DNA of 52,224 nt from CBETVX01 sp965539935 (GTDB lineage: Bacteria; Bacillota; Clostridia; Peptostreptococcales; Caminicellaceae). A program made the position numbers and the translations under genes. The stretch lies in NCBI GenBank assembly GCA_965539935.1, contig CBETVX010000019.1, positions 1-52,224 on the forward strand. The letters run 5' to 3'. The notes beneath the pieces are model-generated. The model saw nothing but the letters and a program-made list of their open reading frames with translations. It ran no database searches and was not told the origin of the DNA. How positions within the stretch are numbered: position 1 is the stretch's first letter; each line of letters opens with the position of its first letter. Below are positions 52,194-52,224 of the stretch, in pieces.

Positions 52194-52224
52194 TGGCAAC
52201 GACCTACTCTCCCAGGCGGTCACC
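52194..52224 (-). rRNA. rrf: 5S ribosomal RNA, 3' end (partial)
   Basis: The reverse complement of the last ~31 bases contains GACCGCCTGGGAGAGTAGG followed by TCGTTGCC, the conserved 3' end of bacterial 5S rRNA. The gene runs off the window edge; the rest of the rRNA operon would lie beyond it. Confidence 0.9.

Noticed and set aside
1..52224. CRISPR array, prophage, insertion sequence or toxin-antitoxin pair
   Set aside because: No repeat-spacer series, transposase, integrase, phage structural protein or recognisable toxin family was found on either strand.

Overview
The window looks like chromosome of a low-GC, anaerobic, probably spore-forming member of the Clostridia. The reasons are AT-rich intergenic DNA, strong AGGAGG ribosome sites, a pyruvate:ferredoxin oxidoreductase, a butyryl-CoA dehydrogenase/Etf set, a CDIF630_02480-type (DUF3787) small spore protein and clostridial DUF families. 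No phage, insertion sequence, CRISPR array or tRNA was seen. The right edge runs into the 3' end of a 5S rRNA gene on the minus strand, so the window lies just downstream of an rRNA operon.

Layout. (1) 1-9.2 kb is a pyruvate/lactate zone: a CstA-family carrier, a LytTR regulator and LytS-type kinase resembling the E. coli pyruvate-sensing BtsS/BtsR pair, pyruvate:ferredoxin oxidoreductase, an HPr-like protein without the His15 loop, and a LUD-domain protein. (2) 9.3-16.3 kb holds an acyltransferase, a cystine-type amino-acid ABC transporter with a clear sigma-A promoter, small membrane proteins and a copA-copZ copper operon. (3) 16.6-20.4 kb holds lipoate ligase, a dihydrolipoyl dehydrogenase carrying its own lipoyl domain, an AhpD-like protein with the complete catalytic tetrad, and a MarR gene interrupted by an in-frame TGA at codon 8. 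(4) 20.7-34.8 kb is housekeeping and sensing: XRE regulator, AI-2E family exporter, rhodanese, MBL hydrolase, an OmpR-type two-component pair, DUF3842, an ECF S component behind a riboswitch-like leader, PanE-like reductase, YitT protein, methyltransferase, 2-hydroxyacid dehydrogenase, UbiA-type prenyltransferase and M29 aminopeptidase. (5) 34.8-45.7 kb is a short-chain acid locus: CoA transferase, GntP permease behind a sigma-54 promoter, a PAS/sigma-54 activator, and an operon of SDR reductase, thiolase, MaoC hydratase, acyl-CoA dehydrogenase, EtfB and EtfA. (6) 46-52 kb holds a radical SAM protein, an RND efflux pump with its adaptor and TetR regulator, then the rRNA operon end.

The most interesting unit is region 5. 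It lacks the usual S-specific pair (Hbd and crotonase) and instead has a FabG/PhaB-type reductase and a PhaJ/MaoC-type hydratase, which act on R-3-hydroxyacyl-CoA. With a GntP permease and a CoA transferase it reads as a self-contained, redox-balanced route for disproportionating (R)-3-hydroxybutyrate to acetate and butyrate, with at least the uptake/activation operon under sigma-54 control and a candidate CcpA site in its leader.

Other points worth checking are the ECF leader (two hairpins with identical ACGAA loops, the second exclusive with a terminator), the TGA-interrupted MarR gene next to the AhpD/lipoyl-Lpd/LplA group, and the repeated operator-like elements at the AhpD-like and TetR/efflux promoters. 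Functions are assigned by reading motifs and family resemblance; no database search was run.
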